Positions 17,561 to 29,661 of a DNA stretch of 62,596 nucleotides are shown piece after piece. The notes beneath the pieces are model-generated. The model was not told the origin of the DNA. It did not search any database and saw only the letters and a program-made list of their open reading frames with translations. Position numbers and translations under genes: made by a program. The DNA is taken from the NCBI GenBank assembly GCA_009929215.1, contig SAAX01000005.1:1-62596 (forward strand), given 5' to 3'. The DNA is from Deltaproteobacteria bacterium (GTDB lineage: Bacteria; Desulfobacterota; Desulfovibrionia; Desulfovibrionales; Desulfovibrionaceae). Numbering within the stretch: position 1 is the first letter of the stretch; every line of letters starts with the position of its first letter.

Positions 17561-18700
17561 ATGTCCATGCGTCTTTCTCGTTCCGTTGTGGGTGAAGCTG
17601 AAGCCCGCGCCGTTAGCCGCGTTATTATTGAAGACGGCTATCTTGGCATGGGCAACGAAGTGCGCCTTTTTGAAGAAGAAGTGGCGCAGTACCTTGGCGT
17701 AAAGCCAAGTCAGGTTATTACCGTCAATACAGGCACAGCGGCCCTTCATCTGGCTGTGGACGCCGTTGCCGCGCAGAGCAACGTCAGCGGCACACCCGAA
17801 GTTCTCGTTCCCTCGCTTACCTTTGTGGCGTCTTTTCAGGCCATTACCGCTGCCGGCTGCACGCCGGTGGCCTGTGATGTGCTGGCCGATACCGGCACCA
17901 TTGATCTTGCCGATGCCGAGCGCCGTTTGACCCCCCGCACCATCGCCATCATGCCCGTGCACTATGCCAGCAACCCCTGGCAGCTCGACGCCATCTACAG
18001 CTTTGCCCGTGAAAAAAGCCTGCGTGTGGTGGAAGACGCCGCCCATGCCTTTGGCTGCAAAAGCCACGGGCGCAAGATCGGCAGCTTTGGCGACATGGTC
18101 TGCTTCAGCTTTGACGGCATCAAAAATATCACCTGCGGTGAGGGCGGTTGCCTGGTGGCCTTTGACGAGGAAGCAGGGCAGCTGGCTTCTGACGCCCGTC
18201 TGCTTTCTGTTGCCAACGATGCGCAAAAGCGCTTTACGGGTGGCCGTTCGTGGGATCCGGATGTCAAACGTCAGGGCTGGCGCTACCACATGAGCAACAT
18301 CATGGCCGCCATTGGCCGGGTGCAGCTTTCGCGCCTTGAGCCGGAATTCATACCGGCCCGCCGCGCGCTGACCGCCATTTATGAACAAAGGCTGGCGGGT
18401 GTGGATGGTCTGGCCCTGCTGCACACTGATCCGCAGGATTTTGTGGTGCGCCACATCATGCCGGTGCGTGTGCTGGGTGGCCGCAAGGACGTGGTAAAGG
18501 AATTTTTGGCCGCGCGAGATATCCCCTCGGGCGTACACTACAAGCCCAACCATCTGCTGAGCTGCTTTGGCGGTGGTGCGCAGTCGCTGCCCGTGACCGA
18601 GCAGCTCTACGCCGAGCTGGTAACCCTGCCCCTGCACCCTGGCCTGAGCACTGAAGACGTGGAGAGCGTGTGCGACGCGCTGGTTGCCGCACTGAAGTAA
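17561..18700 (+). CDS. DegT/DnrJ/EryC1/StrS family sugar aminotransferase
   Basis: PLP-dependent aminotransferase that puts an amino group on a nucleotide-activated keto sugar for surface glycans. The start at 17561 follows AGGAGG (17551) and gives 379 residues beginning MSMRLSRSVVGEAE. The family motifs are present: NTGTAALHLA near 57-66, EDAAHAFG near 155-162, and SFDGIKNITCGEGG near 180-193, whose Lys is the PLP lysine. GtrA and a GT2 gene follow closely, making a small glycan-building group. The exact sugar is not deducible. Confidence 0.92.
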   Translation: MSMRLSRSVVGEAEARAVSRVIIEDGYLGMGNEVRLFEEEVAQYLGVKPSQVITVNTGTAALHLAVDAVAAQSNVSGTPEVLVPSLTFVASFQAITAAGCTPVACDVLADTGTIDLADAERRLTPRTIAIMPVHYASNPWQLDAIYSFAREKSLRVVEDAAHAFGCKSHGRKIGSFGDMVCFSFDGIKNITCGEGGCLVAFDEEAGQLASDARLLSVANDAQKRFTGGRSWDPDVKRQGWRYHMSNIMAAIGRVQLSRLEPEFIPARRALTAIYEQRLAGVDGLALLHTDPQDFVVRHIMPVRVLGGRKDVVKEFLAARDIPSGVHYKPNHLLSCFGGGAQSLPVTEQLYAELVTLPLHPGLSTEDVESVCDALVAALK

Positions 18701-18727
18701 GCGCCGCCCCAACAGGCGGAGACTGCC

Positions 18728-19261
18728 GTGGCTAGCGGCTGGCAGAGCATGCCCGGCTGGACGGCAACTGTGGCCCTGGTGCGCGGCATTCTTGCCAAAC
18801 GCTGGGTTCGCTTTGGCATTGTGGGCGGTGCGGCCTCGGTAAGCTATTTTCTGCTGGGGTTGCTGTTTGTCAGCGTGCTGGGCCTGCCCACACTGGCGGG
18901 CAATGCCCTGGCCTATGCGCTCAGTTTTATTGTATCCTATCTTGGGCAATGCCTGTGGACGTTTCGCGCTGCCGATGCGGGCGCAGGCATTGCCACCCAC
19001 CGCACCATGCTGCCGCGTTTTGCGGCAACCCAGGCCGTGGGCCTGTGCTGCAATTCTGCCATTGTCTGGCTGCTCATGCAGGTGGGCGTGCCCTATGCCT
19101 GGGCCATGCCCGTTGCCGTGCTGCTTGTGCCGGTTATGGTCTATGTGCTGTGCAAGGTGTGGGTCTTCAAGAAGCAGACCTCCTTTGTTCAGTCCGAAGC
19201 AGTGCCCCCGGCGCAGCAGCCAGCCGCCCAACACCCCGCACGCAACGAGGATAATGCATGA
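18728..19261 (+). CDS. GtrA-like membrane protein
   Basis: Small GtrA family membrane protein, thought to help move undecaprenyl-phosphate-linked sugars across the inner membrane. The 177-residue product starts with a GTG at 18728 behind GGCGGAG. It has four predicted helices at about 35-55, 60-82, 105-125 and 130-150, with a hydrophilic C-terminal tail. The start lies 27 bases after the aminotransferase stop. The end overlaps the next gene by 4 bases (ATGA). The three genes probably form one operon. Confidence 0.85.
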   Translation: MASGWQSMPGWTATVALVRGILAKRWVRFGIVGGAASVSYFLLGLLFVSVLGLPTLAGNALAYALSFIVSYLGQCLWTFRAADAGAGIATHRTMLPRFAATQAVGLCCNSAIVWLLMQVGVPYAWAMPVAVLLVPVMVYVLCKVWVFKKQTSFVQSEAVPPAQQPAAQHPARNEDNA

Positions 19262-20232
19262 ACGCTCCCGCTGTTTCGGTTATCATGAACTGTCTGAACA
19301 GCTCGCGCGACCTGCGCGAGGCTATGGACAGCCTCATGGCCCAGACCTTTACGGATTTTGAGGTTGTTTTTTGGGACAACTGCTCGACAGACGAAAGCCC
19401 GGCCATTGCCCAGAGCTATGGTGATAAGGTGCGCTACTTCAGGGGTGAGAGCATCGTGCCCTTGGGTGAGGGGCGCAATCTGGCACTGGCGCAGGCGCGG
19501 GGGCGGTATCTGGCCTTTCTCGATTGCGACGATCTGTGGAAGCCCACCAAGCTTGAGCGGCAGGTGGCCCTGTTTGAGGCCAACCCCCGAGTGGGGCTGG
19601 TGTGCACCGATACGGAAATTTTTGATGGCAAGCGGGTGTTCAAGCGACTGTTTGCCGAAACCTCGCCCCAAAGGGGCATGGCATTTGCCGCGCTGATGCA
19701 ACGGCAGTGGATATCCATGTCTTCGGCCATGGTCAGCCGCGAGGCACTGACCAGCCTTTCGGCAGAAAAAATTTCTTCCGGCCAGGGCATCAACGGGGGC
19801 TGGTTTGACCAGAGCCTCAACGTGTGCGAGGAGGCCGACGTCTTTTATAGAATCGCCCACGACTGGCAACTGGACCATGTGGATGAGCCCCTCACACTCT
19901 GGCGAGTACATGGGGGCAATACAACATTCAGGAAATTTAGCCAATTTGCAGACGAAACACTGCGAATTCTTGAAAAGCATCGCTTGTTGTATCCTGGTTA
20001 TGATCTGGAATATGCTGATATTGTAGCGTTGATGACCCGCAGGGCTGGCTTTCAGAAAGCTGTAGCTCTGTGGCGAGAAGGTCATAACAGTGCCGCCCGT
20101 GACATTATACGTCCGTGGCGCAACAGTGGCCTTAAATACAGGCTCTTTTGGTTTGCAAGTTACCTGCCGGGAATTTTTTTTGACATTGCAGCCCGCCTGT
20201 ATTTCGCGCTACCAGCCAATTTGCGACAGTAA
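19258..20232 (+). CDS. Family 2 glycosyltransferase
   Basis: The 324-residue protein has an N-terminal GT-A domain. It starts VSVIMNCLNSS, has DNCSTDES near 38-45 and FLDCDDLW near 89-96, the last being the metal-binding acidic motif. The C-terminal third is more hydrophobic and ends with a segment at about 298-315 that could associate with the membrane. It is last in the aminotransferase-GtrA-GT2 group and overlaps GtrA by 4 bases. The end of the gene is richer in A and T than its start. Confidence 0.88.
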   Translation: MNAPAVSVIMNCLNSSRDLREAMDSLMAQTFTDFEVVFWDNCSTDESPAIAQSYGDKVRYFRGESIVPLGEGRNLALAQARGRYLAFLDCDDLWKPTKLERQVALFEANPRVGLVCTDTEIFDGKRVFKRLFAETSPQRGMAFAALMQRQWISMSSAMVSREALTSLSAEKISSGQGINGGWFDQSLNVCEEADVFYRIAHDWQLDHVDEPLTLWRVHGGNTTFRKFSQFADETLRILEKHRLLYPGYDLEYADIVALMTRRAGFQKAVALWREGHNSAARDIIRPWRNSGLKYRLFWFASYLPGIFFDIAARLYFALPANLRQ

Positions 20233-20243
20233 CATTGAGTTTT

Positions 20244-20258
20244 GTATCGTCTAGATAC
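20244..20258. promoter_or_regulatory. Dyad upstream of the lactate permease gene
   Basis: GTATC-N5-GATAC, flanked by a T run on the left and an A run on the right. It lies in the 172-base leader region of the permease gene and may be an operator. The factor is not identifiable from sequence alone. Confidence 0.35.
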
Positions 20259-20404
20259 GAAAAATGTATTGTTTTTGTGGTTGAAAGGTTATATTCGCTC
20301 TCAATGGTCTTAGTGGGGGATATGGTGGGATACTTGGGTCGCACGGAAGGGACCTCCGCACTGCCAATGCCCCCGGTAACACATAACAGTTGAGGGTCTG
20401 TTAT

Positions 20405-22045
20405 ATGGCTTGGACACAAGTGTATGATCCGGTTGGTGGAGCTGTGGTTTCCGCCCTGCTGGCAGGTATCCCCCTGATCAGCCTTTTTTACATGCTGGCT
20501 GTGCGTCGTGCGAAGGGGCACTACGCTGCGGCTCTGGCAGTAACACTTTCTTTCATTCTGGCTGTGGCCGTGTGGGGTATGCCCTTTGGCACTGCCCTGG
20601 GCGCGCTGAGCTATGGTGCCGCCTTCGGCCTCTTCCCCATCGTCTGGATCGTTATTACGGCGGTCTGGGTGTACAACATGACCGTAGAATCGGGCGAATT
20701 TGAGTACATCAAAGAATCGCTCGCCCGTCTTACGGATGACCGTCGCCTTCAAGCCATCTTTATCGCCTTTGCCTTTGGTTCCTTCATTGAAGGTACCGCT
20801 GGCTTTGGCACGCCTGTGGCAATCACCGCCGCCATGTTGGTGGGCTTGGGCTTTCGGCCCCTGTATGCCGCCGGTATTTGTCTGATCGCCAACACCGCCC
20901 CTGTGGCCTTTGGTGCCATTGGTATCCCGATCATCGTCGGCGCTCAGGTTTCTGGTCTTTCTGAAATGCACGTGAGCCAGATCGTGGGCCGTCAGCTGCC
21001 CTTCCTGTCCATCTTGGTTCCCATGTGGCTTTGTGTGGTCATGTGCGGTTTCAAGCGTGCCATGGAAGTGCTGCCCGCCATTCTTGTGGCAGGCGTGAGC
21101 TTTGCCGGTTCGCAGTTCCTGTTTTCCAACTACCACGGCCCAACCCTGCCCGATATCATGTCGGCCCTGGTTACCATTATAGCCATGGTGCTGTTGCTGC
21201 GCGTGTGGAAGCCCAAGACCATCTGGCGTTTTGAAGGTGAAAAGGAAACCGCGTTGAGCGGCTCTGCCCCCGCTGCGGGTGTTGTGCTGCGTGCCTGGCT
21301 GCCCTACATCATTCTGGCGGTCATGGTGTTTTTGTGGGGTCTGCCCCAGTTCAAGAGCATCCTGAACGGCGTGCCCGGCTCGGTACTCAAGTTCTCCTGG
21401 CCAGCTCTTGACGGCATGGTGCACAAGGCTGCCCCCATTCTGGCCGCTGGCAAGGATCCCAACTACGCAGCCGTGTTCACGTTCAACTGGCTCTCTGCCG
21501 GTGGCACGGCCATTCTGCTGGCTGGCTTCTTCTCTGTGCCTTTCATGCCTGGTTACTCGTTCGGCAAGGCCGTCAGCTGCCTGTTCCGTACCATTCACCA
21601 GCTGCGCTTCCCCATCATGACCATCGCCATGATCCTGGGTCTGGCCTACCTCATGAACTTCTCCGGCATGAGCTCCACCCTGGGTATCGCCTTTACCCTG
21701 ACCGGCCCCCTGTTCCCGCTCTTCTCGCCCGTTCTGGGCTGGCTGGGCGTGTTCCTGACCGGTTCGGACACTTCTTCCAACGCCCTGTTCTGCGGTATGC
21801 AGCGCTCGACGGCCGAAGTGGTGGGCATGGATCCGGCTCTGGCCGTTGCCGCCAACTCATCCGGTGGTGTTACCGGTAAGATGATTTCGCCCCAGTCCAT
21901 CAGTGTGGCAACCGCTGCCACCAATCTGGTTGGCCACGAAGGCGACCTGTTCCGCTTTACGCTTGGGCACAGCTTGGCCATGACGGCCTTTATCTGCGCT
22001 CTTACCTACCTACAGTCTAACGTGCTGCATTGGATGCTGCCGTAA
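20405..22045 (+). CDS. lctP: L-lactate permease
   Basis: Inner-membrane lactate:proton symporter of the LctP family. It feeds the main electron donor of many Desulfovibrio into oxidation for sulfate respiration. The start at 20405 (MAWTQVYDP) has TGAGGG about 8 bases upstream and gives 546 residues. Twelve to fourteen membrane helices are predicted. The GSFIEGTAGFGTPVA segment near 128-142 and a late SDTSSN segment near 457 are typical of the family. A strong terminator follows, so it is a single-gene unit here. No lactate dehydrogenase lies beside it. Confidence 0.94.
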   Translation: MAWTQVYDPVGGAVVSALLAGIPLISLFYMLAVRRAKGHYAAALAVTLSFILAVAVWGMPFGTALGALSYGAAFGLFPIVWIVITAVWVYNMTVESGEFEYIKESLARLTDDRRLQAIFIAFAFGSFIEGTAGFGTPVAITAAMLVGLGFRPLYAAGICLIANTAPVAFGAIGIPIIVGAQVSGLSEMHVSQIVGRQLPFLSILVPMWLCVVMCGFKRAMEVLPAILVAGVSFAGSQFLFSNYHGPTLPDIMSALVTIIAMVLLLRVWKPKTIWRFEGEKETALSGSAPAAGVVLRAWLPYIILAVMVFLWGLPQFKSILNGVPGSVLKFSWPALDGMVHKAAPILAAGKDPNYAAVFTFNWLSAGGTAILLAGFFSVPFMPGYSFGKAVSCLFRTIHQLRFPIMTIAMILGLAYLMNFSGMSSTLGIAFTLTGPLFPLFSPVLGWLGVFLTGSDTSSNALFCGMQRSTAEVVGMDPALAVAANSSGGVTGKMISPQSISVATAATNLVGHEGDLFRFTLGHSLAMTAFICALTYLQSNVLHWMLP

Positions 22046-22070
22046 CAGTGGTTTTCCTTCCGTAATGTGA

Positions 22071-22097
22071 CGCCGCCCCGCAAGGGGCGGCGTTTTT
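22071..22097 (+). terminator. Terminator of lctP
   Basis: CGCCGCCCC (22071-22079) and GGGGCGGCG (22084-22092) form a perfect 9-bp stem with a GCAA loop, followed by TTTTT. Confidence 0.9.
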
Positions 22098-22232
22098 GGT
22101 TATGTGGGGTATTCCCGCCTTGCAGGCGGCCCGTGCATAAAGCTCCGTAAAGCCCTACAGGCTGTGCCTTCTGGCCCATCTTGCCAGTCAGGCGCGCGTG
22201 CTTTATTGTGCGCTGCAATGCTTGGAGGATAC

Positions 22233-24047
22233 ATGGATTCGCAGCAGGTTACTCTCTCTACGACCATCAAGTCGCTGGGCCTTGTGTTTGGCGATATCGG
22301 CACAAGCCCCATTTACACGCTGGCCGTTATCTTCTTGCTCACAGAGCGCACGGAAGCCCATTTTATCGGCATATTATCGCTGATTATCTGGACATTAGTG
22401 CTGCTGGTGACTATGGGCTATGCCTGGCTTGCCATGAGTCTGAGCAAGGGCGGCGAGGGCGGCACCATTGTGCTGCTCTCAATCCTGCGCCCGCTGCTCA
22501 AATCCACCAAAAAGATAGGCGTGGCCTCTGTGATGGCATTTGTGGGGGTTTCGCTGCTCATTGGCGATGGCGTCATTACGCCCGCCATATCCATACTTTC
22601 TGCTGTGGAAGGCCTTACCCTTGTTCCGGGGCTTGAGGACACGCCCAAGGGCATAATTGTGGGCCTTGCCCTGTCGCTCACAGTGGTGCTTTTTGCCGTG
22701 CAAAGACGTGGCAGTGGTGCTGTATCGGGCGTTTTTGGCCCCATTATGGCCGTGTGGTTTGGTACGCTGGCTCTGTCGGGCTGTGCTTCCATTGTGCAGA
22801 CTCCACAGGTTCTCAAGGCGCTGAACCCCTGGTATGCCGTAGAATTCATGCTCCACAACGGCTTTGCGAGCTTTTTTGTGCTCTCCGAGGTCATACTGTG
22901 CGCCACGGGCGGCGAGGCTCTGTATGCCGATATGGGGCACATGGGCCGCAAACCCATTATCGCCGCATGGTGCATTGTGCTTGTGGCTCTTGTGGCCAGT
23001 TACATGGGGCAGACCTCCTTTCTTATCCGTAATCCTGGTGCGGAAAACGTGCTGTTTGAGATGATCAACAGTCAGGCGCAATTTCTTTACGTTCCCTTTC
23101 TAGTGCTGTGCCTCATTGCTACGGTCATCGCATCGCAGGCGCTCATCAGCGGCCTGTTTTCCATCATGTACCAGTGCATGGCCACCCATATCATGCCCTT
23201 GTTCAAGGTAGATTATACCTCCAAGGAGATGCACTCGCAGATATACATAAATTCTGTGAACTGGGGGCTTTTTGTTGCTGTGGTATGCGCCATCTGCGGA
23301 TTTGGCGAATCACACAAGCTGGCCGCCGCTTATGGGCTGGCGGTTACGGGAACCATGACCATAACCGGCACATTCATGGTATGGATATTCCACCTGCAAG
23401 GGCGCAACATAAAGGCGGTGTTTGCCGCGATCATCTGGGTGCTGGATTTTACCTATCTGCTTGCGAATCTGTATAAATTTCCGCACGGTGGGTATTGGTC
23501 CATTCTTATATCGCTTATTCCGCTTTCGGTCATACTGATCTACACACAGGGGCAAAAGGCCGCCTATCAGCGCATGCGCCCCATGGGCAAGGAACAGTTT
23601 TTGAAGAAATTTACCGAGGAAAAAGCCCACGGGCACACCATACGCGGAACGGCGATTTTCTTTTTGCGCAGTCTGGACAAGGTTTCACCCTATATTGTCA
23701 AAACCATGTTCAGCAATGGCATTATCTACGAGCAAAACATCATGCTGTGCATGTCGCGCACCTACGAACCCACGGGCGTGGTGTGGCGTTTTGCCGAGGA
23801 TCCGGCTGAGGGCATTCGTGTTTTTGAAGTATCTGCCGGTTACATGGAAGTGGTGGACATTGACCACATCATGAATGAGGCTGGCATTAAGGCGCGGGTC
23901 ATCTTTTATGGCGTGGAGGACATTCTTACCACTTCGCCAGTGTGGCGCATCTATGCCGTGATCAAAAAGATGGCACCTTCGTTTGTGCAGTTTTATAAAA
24001 TGCCGATTCATGCGGTGCACGGGGTCATCAGTCGCATCGACATGTAA
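22233..24047 (+). CDS. kup: Low-affinity potassium transporter Kup
   Basis: KUP/HAK family potassium uptake protein of the inner membrane. The start at 22233 (MDSQQVTLSTTIKSLG) follows TTGGAGG, giving 604 residues, close to the 622 of E. coli Kup. GLVFGDIGTSPIYTL at about 15-29 is the family signature. Around twelve helices are visible up to about residue 430, followed by a cytoplasmic C-terminal domain. A small lipoprotein gene follows after 30 bases and may be co-transcribed. Confidence 0.95.
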   Translation: MDSQQVTLSTTIKSLGLVFGDIGTSPIYTLAVIFLLTERTEAHFIGILSLIIWTLVLLVTMGYAWLAMSLSKGGEGGTIVLLSILRPLLKSTKKIGVASVMAFVGVSLLIGDGVITPAISILSAVEGLTLVPGLEDTPKGIIVGLALSLTVVLFAVQRRGSGAVSGVFGPIMAVWFGTLALSGCASIVQTPQVLKALNPWYAVEFMLHNGFASFFVLSEVILCATGGEALYADMGHMGRKPIIAAWCIVLVALVASYMGQTSFLIRNPGAENVLFEMINSQAQFLYVPFLVLCLIATVIASQALISGLFSIMYQCMATHIMPLFKVDYTSKEMHSQIYINSVNWGLFVAVVCAICGFGESHKLAAAYGLAVTGTMTITGTFMVWIFHLQGRNIKAVFAAIIWVLDFTYLLANLYKFPHGGYWSILISLIPLSVILIYTQGQKAAYQRMRPMGKEQFLKKFTEEKAHGHTIRGTAIFFLRSLDKVSPYIVKTMFSNGIIYEQNIMLCMSRTYEPTGVVWRFAEDPAEGIRVFEVSAGYMEVVDIDHIMNEAGIKARVIFYGVEDILTTSPVWRIYAVIKKMAPSFVQFYKMPIHAVHGVISRIDM

Positions 24048-24077
24048 CGGCCGCACATATAAACAGGGGGCAGGGCT

Positions 24078-24350
24078 ATGCTGAGGGCACTCCTTTTAAA
24101 TGGTAGTTTGCTGCTTTGTCTGTGTCTTGGTGCAGGGCTGTACGGCTGTGCGGTGCAAGAGCGGCCCCCTCTGTCGTTTGATGACCAGCAGGCGCTTGCT
24201 GCCGACAGGCAGTGCCGCGCCGATGCCACGCAGATGAACAATGAGTGGCGGGGCAACACCAGCTATTTTCCCTGGCGGTCGTATTACGATATGTGCATGC
24301 GGCGGTTTGAAGTAACCGACGAGCAAATGCGCAGGCTGCATTTGCCCTAG
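24078..24350 (+). CDS. Small lipoprotein of unknown function
   Basis: A 90-residue protein with a lipoprotein signal peptide. The hydrophobic stretch at about 5-23 ends in LYGC, with Cys24 as the probable lipidated residue. The mature part is short and charged, with two further Cys residues and aromatic residues near 62-72 (YFPW, YYDMC). I do not recognise the family. GGGGGCAGGGCT precedes the ATG at 24078. It follows kup by 30 bases. Confidence 0.7.
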   Translation: MLRALLLNGSLLLCLCLGAGLYGCAVQERPPLSFDDQQALAADRQCRADATQMNNEWRGNTSYFPWRSYYDMCMRRFEVTDEQMRRLHLP

Positions 24351-24577
24351 CATGCAGGAATGCATGGTGCCGGGCAGAGAGATTTGCCAGCTGCCCGTCG
24401 TCCGCAGGCCCGGCGCTCGTCTGGCCCCTTGGCTGAGTGGTGTCGGGGCGCTTTGATGTGTGTTTTCAGCCTTTGTTTTGATTTTTATGTATATGTGTTT
24501 GTCCGAGCGGTCACAACGCATATGGGGGCAATCTGGGCGCGAATTGGCATGGCTTACATCTGCGATGAAAAATAAAG

Positions 24578-24606
24578 AAGGGGTGCCCGTTACGGACACC
24601 CCTTTT
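24578..24606. terminator. Bidirectional terminator between lipoprotein gene and lepA
   Basis: AAGGGGTG (24578-24585) and CACCCCTT (24596-24603) are complementary, with an inner CCG-TTA-CGG. T-rich sequence follows in both directions. Confidence 0.75.
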
Positions 24607-24630
24607 CTCATTTCTCTGTATGAAAAGCAG

Positions 24631-26436
24631 TTATTCGTCGCCCACCTTAAGGGCAGCCAAAAACGCTTCCTGCGGCAGCTCCACGTTGCCCATGCGCTTC
24701 ATGCGCTTTTTGCCTTCCTTCTGCTTTTCAAGCAGCTTGCGCTTACGGGTGATGTCGCCGCCGTAGCATTTGGCGGTCACGTCCTTGCGGAAGGCAGAAA
24801 CGGTTTCGCGGGCAATGATTTTTTGCCCAATGGCCGCCTGAATGGCCACCTGGAACAGCTGGCGCGGAATACTGCGCTTGAGCTTGAGTGCCAGGCCACG
24901 GCCATAGGTATAGGCCCGGTCGCGGTGCACGATGACGGCTAGCGCATCAACGGTTTCGCCGTTGAGCATGATGTCGAGGCGCACAAGGTCAGATTCGCGG
25001 TAGTCCAGAGGGTGGTAGTCCATGGAGGCATAGCCGCGTGTGGCAGACTTGAGGCGGTCAAAAAAGTCATAAACAATTTCGGCAAAGGGCAGCTCGTAGG
25101 TCACAACCACGCGGTTGGTGGCCAGATAGTGCAGGTCTTTCTGCATGCCGCGCTTTTCCTCGCACAGCTTCATGACGTTGCCCACGTAGTCGTTGGGCAC
25201 ATGAATGTCCATATGCACGTAGGGTTCGTAGAGTGCGCGGATCTTGGTAGGGTCGGGCAGGTGGCTTGGGTTGTCGATCTGCAAGGTTTTGCCGTCGTTG
25301 GTGTCTACCTTGTAGACCACCGATGGGGCGGTGGCGATGAGGCTGACCTCAAATTCGCGTTCCAGCCGCTCCTGAATGATTTCCATGTGTAGCAAGCCCA
25401 AAAAGCCGCAACGGAAGCCAAAACCCAGAGCCTGAGAAGTTTCCGGCTCAAACGAAAATGCAGCATCGTTGAGCTGAAGCTTTTCAAGGGCGGTCTTGAG
25501 GTTCTCGTATTCGTCAGACTCTGTGGGGTACAGCCCGCAGAAAACCATGGGCTTCACTTCGGTAAAGCCAGGCACAGCTTCGCTTGCGGGGTTGTTGGCA
25601 AGGGTGATAGTGTCGCCCACGCGGGCATCGCCCAGTTCCTTGATGGACCCGCACATAAAGCCCACCTCGCCAGCGTGCAGCAGGTTTACGTCTGTGGCTT
25701 CAGGCGAAAAAACGCCGAGGCGCAGCACTTCGTATTCCTTGCCGGTGCTCATCAGGTGCACCATGTCGTTGCGCTTGATTGTGCCGTCCATAATGCGGAA
25801 AAGAATCACCACGCCCTGGTAACTGTCGTACCACGAGTCGAAAATAAGCGCCTTGAGCGGGGCTTTTTCGTCTCCCTTTGGGGCGGGCAGGCGGTTGACG
25901 ATGGCTTCAAGCACCGCATCCACGCCCATGCCGGTTTTGGCCGATACAGGCATGGCCTCAGAGCAGTCGAGGCCAATGCTTTCTTCAATTTCAGCCTTTA
26001 CACGCTCAACTTCGGCGCTTGGCAGGTCTATCTTGTTAAGCACGGGCACAATTTCGTGGTCGTGATCCAGCGCAAGGTAGACGTTGGCGAGCGTTTGGGC
26101 TTCAACTCCCTGGGTGGCGTCAACCACTAACAGCGCGCCTTCACAGGCGGCCAGCGAGCGCGAAACTTCATAGTTGAAGTCAACGTGGCCGGGGGTGTCA
26201 ATAAGGTTCAGCTCGTATTCCTGCCCGTTCTGGGCCTTGTAAGGAATACGCACGGTCTGGGCCTTGATGGTGATGCCACGTTCCCGTTCCAGATCCATTT
26301 TGTCCAGATATTGCTGGCGCGACTCCCGCTTGCTGACAACTTGCGTCAGCTCAAGAATGCGGTCGGCCAGGGTGGATTTGCCGTGGTCGATGTGGGCGAT
26401 AATGCAAAAATTGCGGATATTTTCCTGCTTGGGCAT
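24631..26436 (-). CDS. lepA: Elongation factor 4 (back-translocating GTPase)
   Basis: Ribosome-bound translational GTPase that acts on stalled or mis-translocated ribosomes. I chose the second of two close ATGs (26436, [10 protein letters not shown]), because AGGA lies 7 bases before it but only 1 base before the ATG at 26442. The product has 601 residues. G motifs are AHIDHGKST (about 14-22), DTPGHVDF and NKID. The LepA-specific C-terminal domain contains GKRMKRMG near the end. It is transcribed alone from the 386-base spacer. Confidence 0.97.
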   Translation of the reverse strand: MPKQENIRNFCIIAHIDHGKSTLADRILELTQVVSKRESRQQYLDKMDLERERGITIKAQTVRIPYKAQNGQEYELNLIDTPGHVDFNYEVSRSLAACEGALLVVDATQGVEAQTLANVYLALDHDHEIVPVLNKIDLPSAEVERVKAEIEESIGLDCSEAMPVSAKTGMGVDAVLEAIVNRLPAPKGDEKAPLKALIFDSWYDSYQGVVILFRIMDGTIKRNDMVHLMSTGKEYEVLRLGVFSPEATDVNLLHAGEVGFMCGSIKELGDARVGDTITLANNPASEAVPGFTEVKPMVFCGLYPTESDEYENLKTALEKLQLNDAAFSFEPETSQALGFGFRCGFLGLLHMEIIQERLEREFEVSLIATAPSVVYKVDTNDGKTLQIDNPSHLPDPTKIRALYEPYVHMDIHVPNDYVGNVMKLCEEKRGMQKDLHYLATNRVVVTYELPFAEIVYDFFDRLKSATRGYASMDYHPLDYRESDLVRLDIMLNGETVDALAVIVHRDRAYTYGRGLALKLKRSIPRQLFQVAIQAAIGQKIIARETVSAFRKDVTAKCYGGDITRKRKLLEKQKEGKKRMKRMGNVELPQEAFLAALKVGDE

Positions 26437-26822
26437 GGTCATGTCCTGGGAAACTGGATTGGTTGGCGGCGAAATTTCCGCGTTGAACCTCTATCAATAC
26501 CCAAGATTCGTGCGGAAGTCTATTTGCTGTTGTGGGGGAATCTGGCCAGCAGACAGCGTGCTGCTGCCTGCAATTATCTGAACGGGAACATATGTGCGGG
26601 AAAAAGGCAATGAGATTGCCCAAAGCACCGCAAGCAGGCGCTGAATGGACACAAATTACGGGCACACAGTATGGGTATCAATGCGCCAAAAGTTGCCACA
26701 TCTGATACCGCTGTTGTTTAATACCCGTTGTCAAACTGTGGAGCCGCTGCACAAAAGCAAAGCCGCAACAGCGCGGAAATACTCCACGCGGCTGCGGCTC
26801 CACAAATCTGAAAATTGGTAGC
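26437..26822. other. lepA-atpC intergenic region
   Basis: 386 bases without a gene. It holds the atp operon terminator (26761-26799) and, further toward lepA, a spaced dyad GGTATCA (26674-26680) / TGATACC (26703-26709) that could belong to the lepA promoter. No small gene or RNA was recognised. Confidence 0.5.
26761..26799 (-). terminator. Terminator of the atp operon
   Basis: On the minus strand, AGCCGCAGCCGCG pairs imperfectly with CGCGCTGTTGCGGCT across an 11-base loop. A T-rich tract (TTGCTTTTGTG) follows. It begins about 24 bases after the atpC stop. Confidence 0.65.
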
Positions 26823-27224
26823 TCAGCGAAGCTGGGCCAGCTGCAAGCGCACAATGGCGCGTTGCAAAGCGGCTTCAGCGCGGGTCATGTCCACCTTTTC
26901 GTCATGGCTGGCAATACGCTTTTCAGCGCGTTCCTTGGCAGCCATAGCGCGTGCGGTGTCGATGCTGTCCGCCAGCTCTGCCGATTCGGCCAGCACGGTA
27001 AGCACATCATTGTTCACATCAGCGAAACCGCCAGAGATGAAAACATGCTCATCCTTGCCGCCGTTGCGGTAGCGCAGGCCACCGATCTTCAGGGCGGAAA
27101 GCAGGGAAACGTGCTTGGGCAGCACGCCGAATTCGCCCTCGATTCCAGGGCAGACGGCCATTTCCACTTCGCCGCTGACCACGGTTTTGTCCGGCGTAAC
27201 CACTTCAAGTTGCAGCGTGCCCAT
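26823..27224 (-). CDS. atpC: ATP synthase F1 subunit epsilon
   Basis: Central-stalk subunit epsilon, 133 residues, beginning MGTLQLEVVTPDKTVV. An N-terminal beta sandwich (about 1-85, with PGIEGEFGVLPKH near 26-38) is followed by a C-terminal helical hairpin rich in Ala and Glu that regulates ATP hydrolysis. It is the last gene of the atp operon, 94 bases after atpD, and is followed by a terminator. Confidence 0.95.
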   Translation of the reverse strand: MGTLQLEVVTPDKTVVSGEVEMAVCPGIEGEFGVLPKHVSLLSALKIGGLRYRNGGKDEHVFISGGFADVNNDVLTVLAESAELADSIDTARAMAAKERAEKRIASHDEKVDMTRAEAALQRAIVRLQLAQLR

Positions 27225-27318
27225 AGGTACTCCTTCGCTCCTGATATACGCAGATGGCCGGGTTCGGGTCGCGCCTGAATGGCGCGACCCAGAACCTCAA
27301 AGCGTTGCGATTAACGCC

Positions 27319-29635
<2,317 letters not shown>

Positions 29636-29661
29636 GCTTATCTCCCGTATGGAGGGGGCCC

